Shown: piece by piece, positions 7,940 to 16,828 of the stretch
Numbering within the stretch: the stretch's first letter is position 1
Layout: each line of letters starts with the position of its first letter
Assembly: GCF_009830125.1 (NCBI RefSeq)
Contig: NZ_WUPT01000001.1
Location: 372,001 to 436,000, forward strand
Source: Kangsaoukella pontilimi
GTDB lineage: Bacteria; Pseudomonadota; Alphaproteobacteria; Rhodobacterales; Rhodobacteraceae
Length of the DNA: 64,000 nt
Reading direction: 5' to 3'
Translations under genes and position numbers: made by a program
Notes under the pieces: generated by a model
What the model saw: only the letters and a program-made list of their open reading frames with translations
The model's database searches: none
Told to the model about the DNA's origin: nothing

Positions 7940-8397
7940 CCTTGACCTCTGTTTGAGAACCGCAATTTCAACAATCAGTACAACCAGATGGGTCGATAAG
8001 GTACCGAGAATTTCTGTCCGCCTCGAGCTCAGAACGATTACCTTATGAATTGGATCCGTCTTCCTCGACTTTAGGGCATACGGAAGCTCTTCCTGGTCCG
8101 TGCGGGACAATGTCTGGTTATTTCATGCCGATTGGAGGCGGTTACTCCCATTTCTCGACCCTTCCACCTTCTGATATTCGCTCCAGCGCCTCGGCGCAGA
8201 GGTTGTCATCGAGGTCGCTTTTCGCGGCGATGTCATTCGACGTTGGGATGCGAAAGTTGCGGGCTGGCCGGTAGAGATGTCTTTAACGCTGGAATGTGCA
8301 CGAAACACTCGCTCTAGTCGCGTTGGCGAGCCTTGACGCCGCTCGACACGGCGTTGAGTAACGGCTCACCGCCAGCGCTCCTTCGAAGGATAGGCTA
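7940..8397. other. 458-bp divergent intergenic region
   Basis: It separates the methionine synthase gene (-) from the decarboxylase gene (+) and should hold both promoters. I found no convincing SAM-II or SAH riboswitch fold and no strong terminator. A short open frame on the minus strand ending at 8142 (tail LDDNLCAEALERISEGG) has some protein-like character but no credible start; it may be a gene remnant. Confidence 0.45.
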
Positions 8398-10683
8398 ATG
8401 AAGTTCCGCTTTCCCATCATTGTAATCGACGAGGATTTCCGATCCGAGAACACCTCCGGGCTAGGGATTCGCGCGTTGGCTCAGGCTTTCGAAAGTGAGG
8501 GTTTCGAGGTTCTGGGCGCAACAAGCTATGGGGACCTGTCGCAATTCGCACAGCAGCAAAGCCGCGCTTCGGCCTTTATCCTTTCGATCGATGACGAGGA
8601 ATTCACCCCGGGACCCGAGCTGGACCCTGCTGTCCTGAATCTTCGCAGCTTCATCGAGGAGGTCCGCAGCAAGAACGCGGACGTCCCGATATATGTCTAC
8701 GGGGAAACAAAGACGTCGCGGCACCTGCCCAACGATATTCTGCGTGAGTTGCACGGCTTCATCCACATGTTCGAGGATACTCCCGAGTTCGTGGCCCGAC
8801 ACATCATTCGCGAGGCCAAAAGCTACCTCGAAGGCATCCAGCCGCCGTTCTTCAAGGCGCTTCTGGATTACGCCGAGGACGGTTCCTATTCCTGGCACTG
8901 CCCGGGTCACTCCGGAGGCGTCGCGTTCCTGAAGTCGCCAGTCGGACAGATGTATCATCAGTTCTATGGCGAGAACATGCTTCGCGCCGATGTCTGCAAT
9001 GCGGTCGAGGAACTGGGCCAGCTTCTGGATCACAACGGGGCAATCGGAGCGTCGGAGCGAAATGCCGCGCGGATCTTCAACGCCGACCACTGCTTTTTTG
9101 TCACGAACGGGACATCGACTTCGAACAAGATGGTCTGGCACCACAACGTGGCCCCGGGAGACGTGGTGCTGGTCGACCGGAACTGCCACAAGTCCATCCT
9201 GCACTCGATCATCATGACCGGCGCGATCCCGATCTTTCTCAAGCCGACGCGAAACCATTGGGGCATCATCGGCCCGATCCAGCGAGCGGACTTCGAGCCC
9301 GAGGCGATCAAGGCAAAGATCAAGACCAACCCGCTTCTCGAAGGGGTGGACACGGATAAGGTGAAGCCCCGCATCCTGTCGCTTACCCAGTCGACCTATG
9401 ACGGCGTCCTCTACAACACCGAAGAGATCAAGCAATTGCTCGACGGCTATGTGGACACACTGCATTTCGACGAGGCATGGCTGCCCCATGCTGCCTTTCA
9501 CTCGTTCTATGGCACCTATCATGCGATGGGCCGCAAGCGGCCACGGATGAAGCGCTCGATGACCTATGCGACGCAGTCCGTCCACAAGCTGCTGGCGGGC
9601 ATCAGCCAGGCGAGCCACATCCTGGTGCAGGATTCCGAAGAAGATCATCTGGATCGGCAGTTGTTCAACGAATCCTATCTCATGCACACCTCCACCAGTC
9701 CCCAGTATTCGATCATCGCCAGCTGTGATGTGGCGGCAGCCATGATGGAGCCGCCCGGCGGCACCGCGCTGGTCGAGGAAAGCCTTATGGAGGCACTCGA
9801 TTTCCGGCGCGCCATGCGAAAGGTCGACGAAGAGTTCGGCGAAGACTGGTGGTTCCAGGTCTGGGGGCCGGAAGACCTCTCGGCCGAGGGTATAGGGCGC
9901 GCGCGTGACTGGGAGCTCAAGAAGACGGACAGCGCTGGCGTCGAGAGTTCGGGCGAGGACGCATGGCATGGCTTTGGAGACATCGCGCGCGGCTTCAATA
10001 TGCTGGACCCGATCAAGGCGACCATCATCACGCCGGGGCTGAATATCGACGGCCGGTTCGAGGACACGGGCATTCCGGCCGCCATCGTGTCCAAGTACCT
10101 TGCCGAGCACGGGGTCGTTGTCGAGAAGACCGGCCTCTACAGCTTCTTCATCATGTTCACGATCGGCATCACCAAGGGGCGCTGGAACACGCTTCTGGCG
10201 GCGCTCCAGCAGTGCAAGGACGACTACGACCGAAACCAGCCGCTCTGGCGGATCATGCCGGAGTTCTGCGCCAAGCAGCCGCGCTACGAAGGTATGGGTC
10301 TGAGGGATCTGTCTCAGCACGTCCATGAGCTTTACCGGAAGTACGACGTGGCGCGGCTCTCGACCGAAATCTACCTTGGCGATCACCACCCGGCCATGAC
10401 ACCCTCCGAGGCATTCTCTCACATTGCGCGGCGGACGACCGAAAGGGTCGCCATCGACGATCTCGAAGGCCGTGTGACCACCAGCCTGGTGACGCCGTAC
10501 CCGCCCGGTATCCCGCTTCTTGTGCCAGGCGAAGTCTTCAACGCCAAGATCGTCGACTACCTGCGTTTCAACCGTGAATTTGCACGCGAGTGCCCGGGAT
10601 TTGAGACCGATATTCACGGGCTAATGAGCGAGACAGGTGGCAAGGGAGAGGTCGACTTCTTCGCCGACTGCGTGAAGGTTTGA
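8398..10683 (+). CDS. Orn/Lys/Arg decarboxylase, fold-type I PLP enzyme with N-terminal wing domain
   Basis: 761 residues, the size of the large AdiA/CadA/SpeF enzymes. Residues 1-130 form the flavodoxin-like wing domain (PIIVIDEDFRSENTSGLGI). The PLP domain begins near FKALLDYAEDGSYSWHCPGHSGG, and the Schiff-base lysine lies in QSVHKLLAGISQASH, preceded by LHFDEAWLPHAAFH. The C-terminal domain contains TPYPPGIPLLVPGE. Such enzymes decarboxylate lysine, arginine or ornithine to a polyamine precursor, consuming a proton. The motifs seen do not settle which substrate. There is no antiporter or regulator alongside, so a dedicated acid-resistance system is not supported. The start is preceded by AGGATAGG. 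Confidence 0.9.
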   Translation: MKFRFPIIVIDEDFRSENTSGLGIRALAQAFESEGFEVLGATSYGDLSQFAQQQSRASAFILSIDDEEFTPGPELDPAVLNLRSFIEEVRSKNADVPIYVYGETKTSRHLPNDILRELHGFIHMFEDTPEFVARHIIREAKSYLEGIQPPFFKALLDYAEDGSYSWHCPGHSGGVAFLKSPVGQMYHQFYGENMLRADVCNAVEELGQLLDHNGAIGASERNAARIFNADHCFFVTNGTSTSNKMVWHHNVAPGDVVLVDRNCHKSILHSIIMTGAIPIFLKPTRNHWGIIGPIQRADFEPEAIKAKIKTNPLLEGVDTDKVKPRILSLTQSTYDGVLYNTEEIKQLLDGYVDTLHFDEAWLPHAAFHSFYGTYHAMGRKRPRMKRSMTYATQSVHKLLAGISQASHILVQDSEEDHLDRQLFNESYLMHTSTSPQYSIIASCDVAAAMMEPPGGTALVEESLMEALDFRRAMRKVDEEFGEDWWFQVWGPEDLSAEGIGRARDWELKKTDSAGVESSGEDAWHGFGDIARGFNMLDPIKATIITPGLNIDGRFEDTGIPAAIVSKYLAEHGVVVEKTGLYSFFIMFTIGITKGRWNTLLAALQQCKDDYDRNQPLWRIMPEFCAKQPRYEGMGLRDLSQHVHELYRKYDVARLSTEIYLGDHHPAMTPSEAFSHIARRTTERVAIDDLEGRVTTSLVTPYPPGIPLLVPGEVFNAKIVDYLRFNREFARECPGFETDIHGLMSETGGKGEVDFFADCVKV

Positions 10684-10812
10684 TTGGCGAGGAATTAGGT
10701 GTCGCCCGACAATTCGGTCCTTTGCCGTGCGTGATGTCATTTCGTGCAACGGGCTGGAGGTGACGCTGCGGACATCGAGTAGTCATTTTGCCGGGGCAGC
10801 CAGACCGTTGAG

Positions 10813-11328
10813 TTGCGCAAGGCGCAACAGCGCTCGTTTTTTGCAACGGGTCTGATCGGCCTCGCGGGCCTTTCGCTCATCGGTCTCGGATTCGTCTGGT
10901 TTGCGATCCGAACCTTGCTGGCTCCATTGCGCCAGGTCGACGCCGACCTCGCGCAGCGCGAACCGGCTGATCTTGGCGAAGTCGTTGGCACGCCTCCGCG
11001 CGAAATCAAGGGGCTTTCTGACGCGATCAATGGGTTCATCGACAGGCTGAGCCGCAGCCGAGCGCTGACCGAAACCTTCATTGCTGATGTTGCGCACCAG
11101 ACGCGCACCTCGCTATCCGCCCTGCAGGGGCATTTGTCGCTGGCCGTCGACCCGGATAGCCCCGAACAGATGCGCTCCCGGCTGATCAAGGCGGACAGGC
11201 AGGCCAAGCGCACGGTGCGACTGACGAACCAGCTTCTGGCTAACGCGATGGTGATACACCGGTCTGGCCGGTCCAGCCTTCAGCCGGTCGCCTTGAAAAC
11301 CTTGGTGCGCGATACCTTCATCGCATAG
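10813..11328 (+). pseudogene. sensor histidine kinase fragment, truncated at both ends
   Basis: The open frame (TTG at 10813, stop TAG at 11326) has one transmembrane helix (GLIGLAGLSLIGLGFVWFAI), a HAMP-like linker (LLAPLRQVDADLAQREP) and a DHp helix with the phospho-acceptor His in IADVAHQTRTSLSAL. Family kinases (TctE/QseC type) have a periplasmic sensor domain before this and a roughly 120-residue ATPase domain after it; both are absent. The frame stops at VRDTFIA, exactly where sequence resembling a recombinase begins in another frame, so the break looks like a recombination junction. No response regulator is adjacent. It is almost certainly non-functional. Confidence 0.75.
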
Positions 11329-11777
11329 ACTTCGCAGGTTCCGCGCTACGCATTCAGATGAACCTTGCGCCGCTCCTCGATCAATCGGAAGCACCGGAGG
11401 TCCTGGCGCCGCCTTTTGAGGTGCCGATCACGTTCCGACGCAATGGGCGGAACCGCCCGATCGTCTTGCGCGCTGACAAGGGCGCGCCGCAGCGTGAACC
11501 GGACCTCATCGCACTCGTCGCTGACGCGCGGCGTTGGATGGGCGACTTGATCAAAGGCAAGGTCGCGACCGTTGCAGAGATCACGGAACGCGAGCAGCTG
11601 CGCCCGGGTAATGTCAGCCGAGTCCTGCCGCTCGCCTAGCTTGCCCCGGACATGGCTTCCGCGATTCAAGAAGGGCGACAGCCGTTCGATCTGACTGCCA
11701 AAAAGCTGCGTGATCTTCCCGACCTTCCCCTCGATTGGGCGGAGCAGCGCCGCGTTCTCGGCTTTACTGCCGCCTGA
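11328..11777 (+). pseudogene. serine-recombinase C-terminal remnant with an internal stop
   Basis: The frame (first ATG 11358) reads LRIQMNLAPLLDQ, then VPITFRRNGRNRPIVL, ARRWMGDLIKGKVATVAEIT, REQLRPGNVSRVLPLA, a TAG at 11637, and continues in the same frame with LAPDMASAIQEGRQP and LDWAEQRRVLGF to the stop at 11777. This is the C-terminal, helix-turn-helix-like end of large serine recombinases from phages and genomic islands, whose usual LPLAFLAPD is here LPLA-stop-LAPD. The catalytic resolvase domain is missing. It abuts the kinase fragment and lies about 190 bp from the 3' end of tRNA-Tyr, consistent with the relic of an excised or decayed element. Confidence 0.7.
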
Positions 11778-11964
11778 ATCGCCTCTGAGCCCCCTAGAGA
11801 TATCACGCGGAACTCGCCCGCAGAGACTTCTGGCGAAATTGCCCGGATAAGGCCGCTTGCAGAGACCAGATTGGGGCTTTGCCACCTTGCAATGCCCTGC
11901 AACCTACGGAAAAAACGCCATTATCTTCAAGGCGCAATTATCCGACTGTTCGGGAAAAGGTGAG

Positions 11965-12048
11965 TGGTGGGCGACCCTGGAATCGAACCAGGCGTGCGTC
12001 TCCGCGAGGGAGTTACAGTCCCCTGCCACACCTTGCGGCCTGTCGCCC
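11965..12048 (-). tRNA. tRNA-Tyr (anticodon GUA)
   Basis: 84 nt including an encoded CCA. The acceptor stem is GGGCGAC/GTCGCCC with discriminator A. The T arm is CCTGG-TTCGATT-CCAGG, the anticodon loop is CTGTAAC (GTA), and there is a long class-II variable arm as expected for bacterial tRNA-Tyr. Its 3' end points toward the recombinase remnant. Confidence 0.95.
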
Positions 12049-12191
12049 ACTTGCGCCGGCACGCGTCCGGCACGGGGGGCGGGATAGCTTCGGCTGCGGT
12101 TCCGGTCAATACGAAAATCGCCCTTCGGGTGATGCTTGTGAGACGCCGCACGGGGCGCTAGGGACGGACAACACGTGCGAGGAGCCGGAGC

Positions 12192-12965
12192 ATGAAAAAA
12201 CCGAAATGGGTGGTCGAGAAGGAAGCGGCCCGCAAGGCCGAGGCGAATGCCACAGTCTGGCTCTTCGGGCTGCATGCCGTCCGCGACGCGCTGGCCAATC
12301 CGCGACGCGAGAAACTGCGGCTGATCCTGACGCGCAACGCCGCTGACCGGCTTGGCGATGCGCTTTCGGCCGCCGGGATCGAGCCGGAGATCGCCGATCC
12401 GAGAAAGTTTCCCGCACCGCTCGACCCCGGCTCGGTCCATCAGGGGGCCGCGCTTGAGGTGCGGCCGCTCGACTGGGGCGACCCTCTTGAACTGATCTCG
12501 GGGGCAGGGGGCGCGCCGGTGCTGTGTCTCGACCGGGTGACCGATCCGCATAATGTGGGCGCCGTTCTGCGCTCGGCCGAGGTGTTCGGCGCGGCGGCGG
12601 TCATCGCGCCTGCGCGCCATGCCGCACCGGAAACAGGGGCGCTGGCCAAGACGGCCTCGGGCGCGCTTGAGCGGCAGCCCTATCTCAGGGTGCGAAACCT
12701 CGCCGCTTCCATGGGCATGCTCCGCGAGCTGGGCTATCACCTGATCGGTCTGGATGGCGAGGCCGAGGCCGAGCTTGGCGCCGCGCTCAAGGACGCAGGT
12801 ACCCGGCCCGTCGCGCTGGTGCTCGGGGCCGAGGGGCCGGGCCTTCGCGACAAGACGAAAGAGACCTGCGACCGTCTGGCCCGCATTCCCTTCGCGCGGG
12901 ATTTCGGTTCGCTCAACGTTTCAAATGCGGCTGCGGTGTCCCTATATGCGGTGATGAACCGCTGA
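12192..12965 (+). CDS. rlmB: 23S rRNA (guanosine-2'-O-)-methyltransferase RlmB (TrmH/SpoU family)
   Basis: 257 residues. After a lysine-rich N-terminus (MKKPKWVVEKEAARKA) comes the substrate-binding domain (LFGLHAVRDALANPRR). The trefoil-knot SPOUT domain follows, with the three SpoU motifs DRVTDPHNVGAVLRSAE, ALVLGAEGPGLRD and GSLNVSNAAAVSLY. Family RlmB methylates G2251 of 23S rRNA with SAM; a tRNA target (TrmH) cannot be excluded from motifs alone, but the N-terminal domain favours RlmB. It lies divergent from tRNA-Tyr and 8 bp before a small zinc-ribbon protein. Confidence 0.9.
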   Translation: MKKPKWVVEKEAARKAEANATVWLFGLHAVRDALANPRREKLRLILTRNAADRLGDALSAAGIEPEIADPRKFPAPLDPGSVHQGAALEVRPLDWGDPLELISGAGGAPVLCLDRVTDPHNVGAVLRSAEVFGAAAVIAPARHAAPETGALAKTASGALERQPYLRVRNLAASMGMLRELGYHLIGLDGEAEAELGAALKDAGTRPVALVLGAEGPGLRDKTKETCDRLARIPFARDFGSLNVSNAAAVSLYAVMNR

Positions 12966-12973
12966 GGGATAAG

Positions 12974-13300
12974 ATGCCCCATTCGACCAAGATCGCCACT
13001 TGCTGTTATTGCGGCGCGCGCGCCGCGCTGGTGCTCAAAGGGCGCGAGCGCCACGAACTGGCCTGTTCCAGTTGCGGTGCGCCGCTCCATGAGCTGAAAA
13101 AGCTGCCTTCCGACACGCGGGGCGAGCGGGAGCTGGTAAAGCCGTCGCCCGTCCGGGTCGACAACCGAATGTCCAAGCAGCACCGCGCGCCGAAACCCAG
13201 GAAGGGGAACAAGCGGCGCGGGCTGACGGGCTTCCTGCTCTACAAGCTGGCGGATGCGGCGGAAGACGTCTTCGACGACGTGTTCGACATCTTCGATTGA
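12974..13300 (+). CDS. small zinc-ribbon-like protein of unknown function
   Basis: 108 residues. The N-terminus has two CxxC knuckles (CCYCGAR about residue 10 and CSSCGAP about residue 31), consistent with a zinc ribbon. The middle is basic (KQHRAPKPRKGNKRRG) and the C-terminus acidic (AAEDVFDDVFDIFD). The gene starts 8 bp after rlmB on the same strand, so it may be cotranscribed. The basic tract would suit nucleic-acid contact, but I do not recognise a named family. Confidence 0.75.
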   Translation: MPHSTKIATCCYCGARAALVLKGRERHELACSSCGAPLHELKKLPSDTRGERELVKPSPVRVDNRMSKQHRAPKPRKGNKRRGLTGFLLYKLADAAEDVFDDVFDIFD

Positions 13301-13408
13301 AACAATTCTCACGGGCGGCGTGCCTGCCGGTCACGTCCGCGTATCCGGGGTTTCCGCAAGCCTGCCGAGGGCGCATCTTCTGCTCGTCAGAGCCAAGGAG
13401 CCCAACCC

Positions 13409-13864
13409 ATGATCTCGCGCCGTCACCTCATCCTGTCCGCCGCCGCGCTGCCGCTGGCCGGAAGCCTTGCCAGCCCCGCCATGGCCGCCGAGCCTCCGGT
13501 TTTTCAGATGGGCGGTGTCGCCATCAACGGGATCGACCCGGTCGCCTATTTCACCCAAGCCAAGCCCGTCGAGGGCAGCGACGCCGAACGGCTGACCTAT
13601 ATGGGCGCCGATTTCCTCTTCGCCTCCGCCGAGAACCGCGAGATGTTCGAGGCGAATCCCGCCAAATACGCCCCGCAATATGGCGGCTATTGCGCCTATG
13701 CCGTGTCCAAGGGCTATACCGCCACCACCGACCCGAAGGCGTGGTCGGTCTATAACGACCGGCTGTATCTCAATTATTCCCGCGCCGTCCGTGCCCTTTG
13801 GGCGGTCGACAAGGAAGGGCATATCGAGCGCGCCGATGCCAACTGGCCGTCCGTTCTTGGCTAG
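13409..13864 (+). CDS. exported YHS-domain protein
   Basis: 151 residues with an N-terminal export signal (MISRRHLILSAAALPLAG, cleaved about AMAAE); the RR pair makes Tat export possible. The YHS-like core is INGIDPVAYFTQAKPVEGS with SAENREMFEANPAKYAPQYGG, followed by a tail with several aromatic residues. YHS domains are thought to bind metals, but the classical Cys of some members is not obvious here beyond the single C in GYCAYAV. A good ribosome site (AAGGAG) precedes the ATG, and a strong terminator follows. Confidence 0.82.
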   Translation: MISRRHLILSAAALPLAGSLASPAMAAEPPVFQMGGVAINGIDPVAYFTQAKPVEGSDAERLTYMGADFLFASAENREMFEANPAKYAPQYGGYCAYAVSKGYTATTDPKAWSVYNDRLYLNYSRAVRALWAVDKEGHIERADANWPSVLG

Positions 13865-13977
13865 ATCACATTTTTGGCACCTGCACTTTCCAAGGCGGTG
13901 TTGCGTCCCCACATCAATAAAACGGACCGGGTTCGGAACACCCGGTTCCCGATCACTGTCCCTCGTTCCGTGACTGG

Positions 13978-14009
13978 CGCCCGATTTCTGATCGGGCGTC
14001 TTTTTCTTT
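13978..14009 (+). terminator. rho-independent terminator after the YHS gene
   Basis: The stem CGCCCGAT/ATCGGGCG with a 5-nt loop is followed directly by TCTTTTTCTTT. It lies about 115 bp after the YHS stop and just before the CoA-binding gene, so it separates the two units. Confidence 0.85.
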
Positions 14010-14031
14010 ACCCTGCGCCGGAAAGGGCGCG

Positions 14032-14466
14032 ATGACCATGATACCTGCCGATGAACGCCTGACCCGCCTTCTCCTGGAGACCCGCGTGATCGCGATGGTC
14101 GGCGCGTCGTTGAAGCCTGCGCGCCCGAGCCACGGCGTAGGCGAATACATGGCGGCAAGCGGCTATCGCGTGATCCCGGTCAATCCGGGCCATGCGGGCA
14201 AGACCCTGTTCGGGGAAACGGTCGTCGCCTCGCTGGCCGATATCGATGTCCCCGTGGACATGCTGAATATCTTTCGCCGCTCGGATCAGATCGCCCCGGT
14301 TGTGGAAGAGGGGCTTGCCGCGCTGCCGGGCCTCAAAAGCGTCTGGATGCAGCTTGGTCTCTCGAATGTCGAGGGGCGCGCGATGGCCGAGGCGAAGGGG
14401 TTGACCGTGGTCGAGGACCGGTGCCTCCTGATCGAGCACCGCCGCCTGATCCGGGGGCGCTACTGA
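14032..14466 (+). CDS. CoA-binding (Rossmann) domain protein
   Basis: 144 residues, a single CoA_binding_2 domain. [23 protein letters not shown] gives the nucleotide-binding loop and the SxxxHGV segment; [18 protein letters not shown] and [11 protein letters not shown] are family landmarks, and VWMQLGL closes the fold. Members bind CoA or a related nucleotide; the physiological role is unknown. The 3' end overlaps the 3' end of hisE (opposite strand) by 7 bp, so the two genes converge tightly. Confidence 0.88.
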   Translation: MTMIPADERLTRLLLETRVIAMVGASLKPARPSHGVGEYMAASGYRVIPVNPGHAGKTLFGETVVASLADIDVPVDMLNIFRRSDQIAPVVEEGLAALPGLKSVWMQLGLSNVEGRAMAEAKGLTVVEDRCLLIEHRRLIRGRY

Positions 14467-14774
14467 CGGGCGGCTTTCTCATCGAGCCCTGACGTGCCCT
14501 CCCGGCGGGCCAGTTCGGCCAGCACGTCGGCCAGCGACACGTCGCGCGCGGCCAGCATCACCAGCAGGTGATAGAGCACATCCGCCGCCTCTGCGGTCAG
14601 CCGGTCACGGTCGCCCTTGGTAGCCTCGATGATGGCTTCGACGGCTTCTTCCCCGAATTTTTCGGCGCACTTCTCGGGTCCCGCAGCGAGCAGCCGTGCG
14701 GTCCAGCTTTCGTCCGGCGCTGCGCTCTTGCGGGCCTCGATGGTGGCGGCAAGGCGGTCGAGTGCGTTGGTCAT
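14460..14774 (-). CDS. hisE: phosphoribosyl-ATP pyrophosphatase HisE
   Basis: 104 residues from the ATG at 14774 ([16 protein letters not shown]). The MazG-like core [14 protein letters not shown] plus [11 protein letters not shown] provides the acidic metal-binding residues. The enzyme removes pyrophosphate from phosphoribosyl-ATP, step 2 of histidine synthesis. Its start overlaps the hisF stop by 4 bp, making it the last gene of the hisA-hisF-hisE run. It is a stand-alone HisE, not fused to HisI, as usual in alphaproteobacteria. Confidence 0.95.
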   Translation of the reverse strand: MTNALDRLAATIEARKSAAPDESWTARLLAAGPEKCAEKFGEEAVEAIIEATKGDRDRLTAEAADVLYHLLVMLAARDVSLADVLAELARREGTSGLDEKAARQ

Positions 14775-15532
14775 GCGAGCCTCATGGGAATGCCGGCGGC
14801 GGCCATGTGGGCCTTGGCCTCTCCGATGGTGTAATCCCCGAAATGGAAGATCGACGCGGCCAGCACCGCGCTCGCGTGGCCCTCGGTCACGCCTTCGACG
14901 AGGTGGTCCAGCGTGCCAACGCCGCCGGAGGCGATCACGGGCACGTCCACCGCATCCGCGATGGCGCGGGTGAGCGGGATGTTGAAGCCGGCGCGCGTGC
15001 CGTCGCGGTCCATCGAGGTCAGAAGGATTTCGCCCGCGCCCTTGGCGGTCACGGTCCGCGCGAATTCGACGGCGTCGATGCCCGTGGGCTTGCGTCCGCC
15101 ATGGGTGAAGATCTCCCACCGGCCCGGCTCGACGGTTTTCGCGTCGATGGCACAGACGATGCACTGGCTTCCGAACTTGTCGGCGGCGCGCGCGATCACG
15201 TCGGGGTCGGCCACAGCGGCCGAGTTGAAGCTGACCTTGTCGGCGCCCGCCAGAAGCAGGTTTCGCACGTCCTCGACTGTCCGGACGCCGCCGCCGACGG
15301 TGAGCGGCATGAAGCACTGCTCCGCCGTCCGGGTGGCGAGGTCGTACATCGTGCCCCGGTTCTCGTGGGTGGCGTGAATGTCGAGAAAGCACAGCTCGTC
15401 CGCGCCCGCCTCGTTATAGGCGATGGCGGCTTCCACGGGGTCGCCCGCGTCGATCAGGTCGACGAAGTTGACGCCCTTGACCACGCGGCCATCGGCCACG
15501 TCCAGACAGGGAATGATGCGCGTCTTCAGCAT
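14771..15532 (-). CDS. hisF: imidazole glycerol phosphate synthase cyclase subunit HisF
   Basis: 253 residues from the ATG at 15532 ([20 protein letters not shown]), the invariant HisF start; the open frame further upstream is not used. The (beta/alpha)8 barrel has the catalytic Asp in PCLDV and the second Asp in [13 protein letters not shown], plus [13 protein letters not shown] for phosphate binding. It uses ammonia delivered by HisH to form imidazole glycerol phosphate and AICAR. It overlaps hisE by 4 bp and follows hisA by 43 bp. Confidence 0.97.
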   Translation of the reverse strand: MLKTRIIPCLDVADGRVVKGVNFVDLIDAGDPVEAAIAYNEAGADELCFLDIHATHENRGTMYDLATRTAEQCFMPLTVGGGVRTVEDVRNLLLAGADKVSFNSAAVADPDVIARAADKFGSQCIVCAIDAKTVEPGRWEIFTHGGRKPTGIDAVEFARTVTAKGAGEILLTSMDRDGTRAGFNIPLTRAIADAVDVPVIASGGVGTLDHLVEGVTEGHASAVLAASIFHFGDYTIGEAKAHMAAAGIPMRLA

Positions 15533-15575
15533 GGGGGCGTGATAACGCCAAGCGGCCCGGCGGGCCAGAGGGAGA

Positions 15576-16295
15576 TTACGCCCGTAGCGCAGCGAGTGCC
15601 TCGCCAAGGTCGATCGCCCCGTCATAAAGCGCCCGGCCCGAGATCGCGCCCGCGATGACGCCGGTGTCGCGAAGACGGGTCAGGTCGTCCATCGATGACA
15701 CGCCGCCAGAGGCGATGACCGGCACGTCCACGGCACGGGCCAGCGCCTCGGTCGCGGCCACGTTGGGGCCGCCCATCGCGCCGTCACGGTCGATATCGGT
15801 GTAGATGATCGCGGCGATGCCGGCGTCCTCGAACTTTTTCGCAAGGTCGATCACGTCGAGATCGGTCTCTTCCGCCCAGCCCCGCGTCGCGACCTTGCCC
15901 GCGCGGGCATCCAGCCCCACCGCCACCTTGTCCGGAAAGGCTTTGGCTGCAGCGCGCACGAGGTCGGGGTCTTCGACAGCCACTGTGCCGAGGATGACGC
16001 GGGAAAGCCCCTTGTCGAGCCACGCCTCGATGCCGCCCATGTCACGGATGCCACCGCCAAGCTGCACCGGGATCGAGACGCGCTCCAGAATGGCCTCGAC
16101 CGCGGCGCCGTTCACCGGATGGCCCGCAAAAGCACCGTTCAGGTCCACGAGGTGCAGCCACTCGGCGCCGGCATCCTGAAAGAGCATGGCCTGCGCGGCG
16201 GGGTCGTCGCCGAACACGGTGGCCTTGTCCATGTCGCCCTTCAGAAGGCGCACGCACTGGCCGTCTTTCAGGTCGATGGCTGGGTAGAGGATCAT
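15576..16295 (-). CDS. hisA: ProFAR isomerase HisA
   Basis: 239 residues beginning [20 protein letters not shown], with the catalytic Asp in PAIDL and the partner Asp in [12 protein letters not shown]. The QLGGGIRDM and [13 protein letters not shown] phosphate-binding loops show the paired half-barrel architecture shared with HisF. It performs the Amadori rearrangement of ProFAR, step 4 of histidine biosynthesis. It is separated from hisH by two plus-strand genes, so hisA-hisF-hisE probably has its own promoter. Confidence 0.97.
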   Translation of the reverse strand: MILYPAIDLKDGQCVRLLKGDMDKATVFGDDPAAQAMLFQDAGAEWLHLVDLNGAFAGHPVNGAAVEAILERVSIPVQLGGGIRDMGGIEAWLDKGLSRVILGTVAVEDPDLVRAAAKAFPDKVAVGLDARAGKVATRGWAEETDLDVIDLAKKFEDAGIAAIIYTDIDRDGAMGGPNVAATEALARAVDVPVIASGGVSSMDDLTRLRDTGVIAGAISGRALYDGAIDLGEALAALRA

Positions 16296-16438
16296 CTGCG
16301 CGGTCCCGGTTTTTCGCTTGCGCCGACCGTTTGCCCCAACGTCGCACGGCCCGCAAGGGGCAGGGGACCCAACGTCACACTTGCCCGACGCATGACGAGG
16401 CCCGAAAGCTGACGCCGAGAAACAGGGAGGACATTTGC

Positions 16439-16828
16439 ATGTTCAAGAAACTCGGGGCCGCTCTTCTGGCCATCACGCTTGCCACGCCCGCGCTGGCCGA
16501 TCCGGTGCTCGGCCTCTACAAGACCCAGCCCGGCGATGACGGGAACTACGGCCATGTCGAACTTTATCAGTGCGGCAGCGAGATCTGCGGTGTGATCCGC
16601 GCAGCCTTCAACGGCTCGGGCGACGCCATCGAAAGCGATAATATCGGCAAGCGCATGATCTGGGGCATGACCGCCGAGGGCAATGGCGCCTATTCGGGCG
16701 GCAAGATCTGGGCGCCGGACCGCGACAAGACCTACAACTCGAAGATGGAGCTTTCTGGCCGCAATCTGGAAGTCTCGGGCTGCGTTCTGGTCATTTGCCG
16801 CGCCCAAAGCTGGACGAAAGTTCAATAA
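16439..16828 (+). CDS. exported DUF2147 domain protein
   Basis: 129 residues from the ATG at 16439 ([23 protein letters not shown]). The signal peptide is cleaved about ALA-DP. The mature part begins [13 protein letters not shown], contains [16 protein letters not shown] and [15 protein letters not shown], and ends [17 protein letters not shown], all features of DUF2147 lipocalin-like proteins. The function is unknown. It lies on the strand opposite to the his genes, between hisA and hisH, and its last 34 bp overlap the next gene. Confidence 0.88.
   Translation: MFKKLGAALLAITLATPALADPVLGLYKTQPGDDGNYGHVELYQCGSEICGVIRAAFNGSGDAIESDNIGKRMIWGMTAEGNGAYSGGKIWAPDRDKTYNSKMELSGRNLEVSGCVLVICRAQSWTKVQ

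Noticed and set aside
7940-8110. SAM-II or SAH riboswitch before the methionine synthase gene
   Set aside because: I looked for the pseudoknot-type fold and conserved words on the minus strand and could not draw one; a covariance search would decide.
8142-8280. Short minus-strand frame ending LDDNLCAEALERISEGG near 8142
   Set aside because: It looks protein-like but has no start codon with a ribosome site and an upstream stop; at best a remnant, so it was not listed as a gene.
8461-10617. 718-residue minus-strand open frame
   Set aside because: It is fully antisense to the decarboxylase, which has complete PLP-enzyme motifs; high-GC codon bias explains the long opposite frame.
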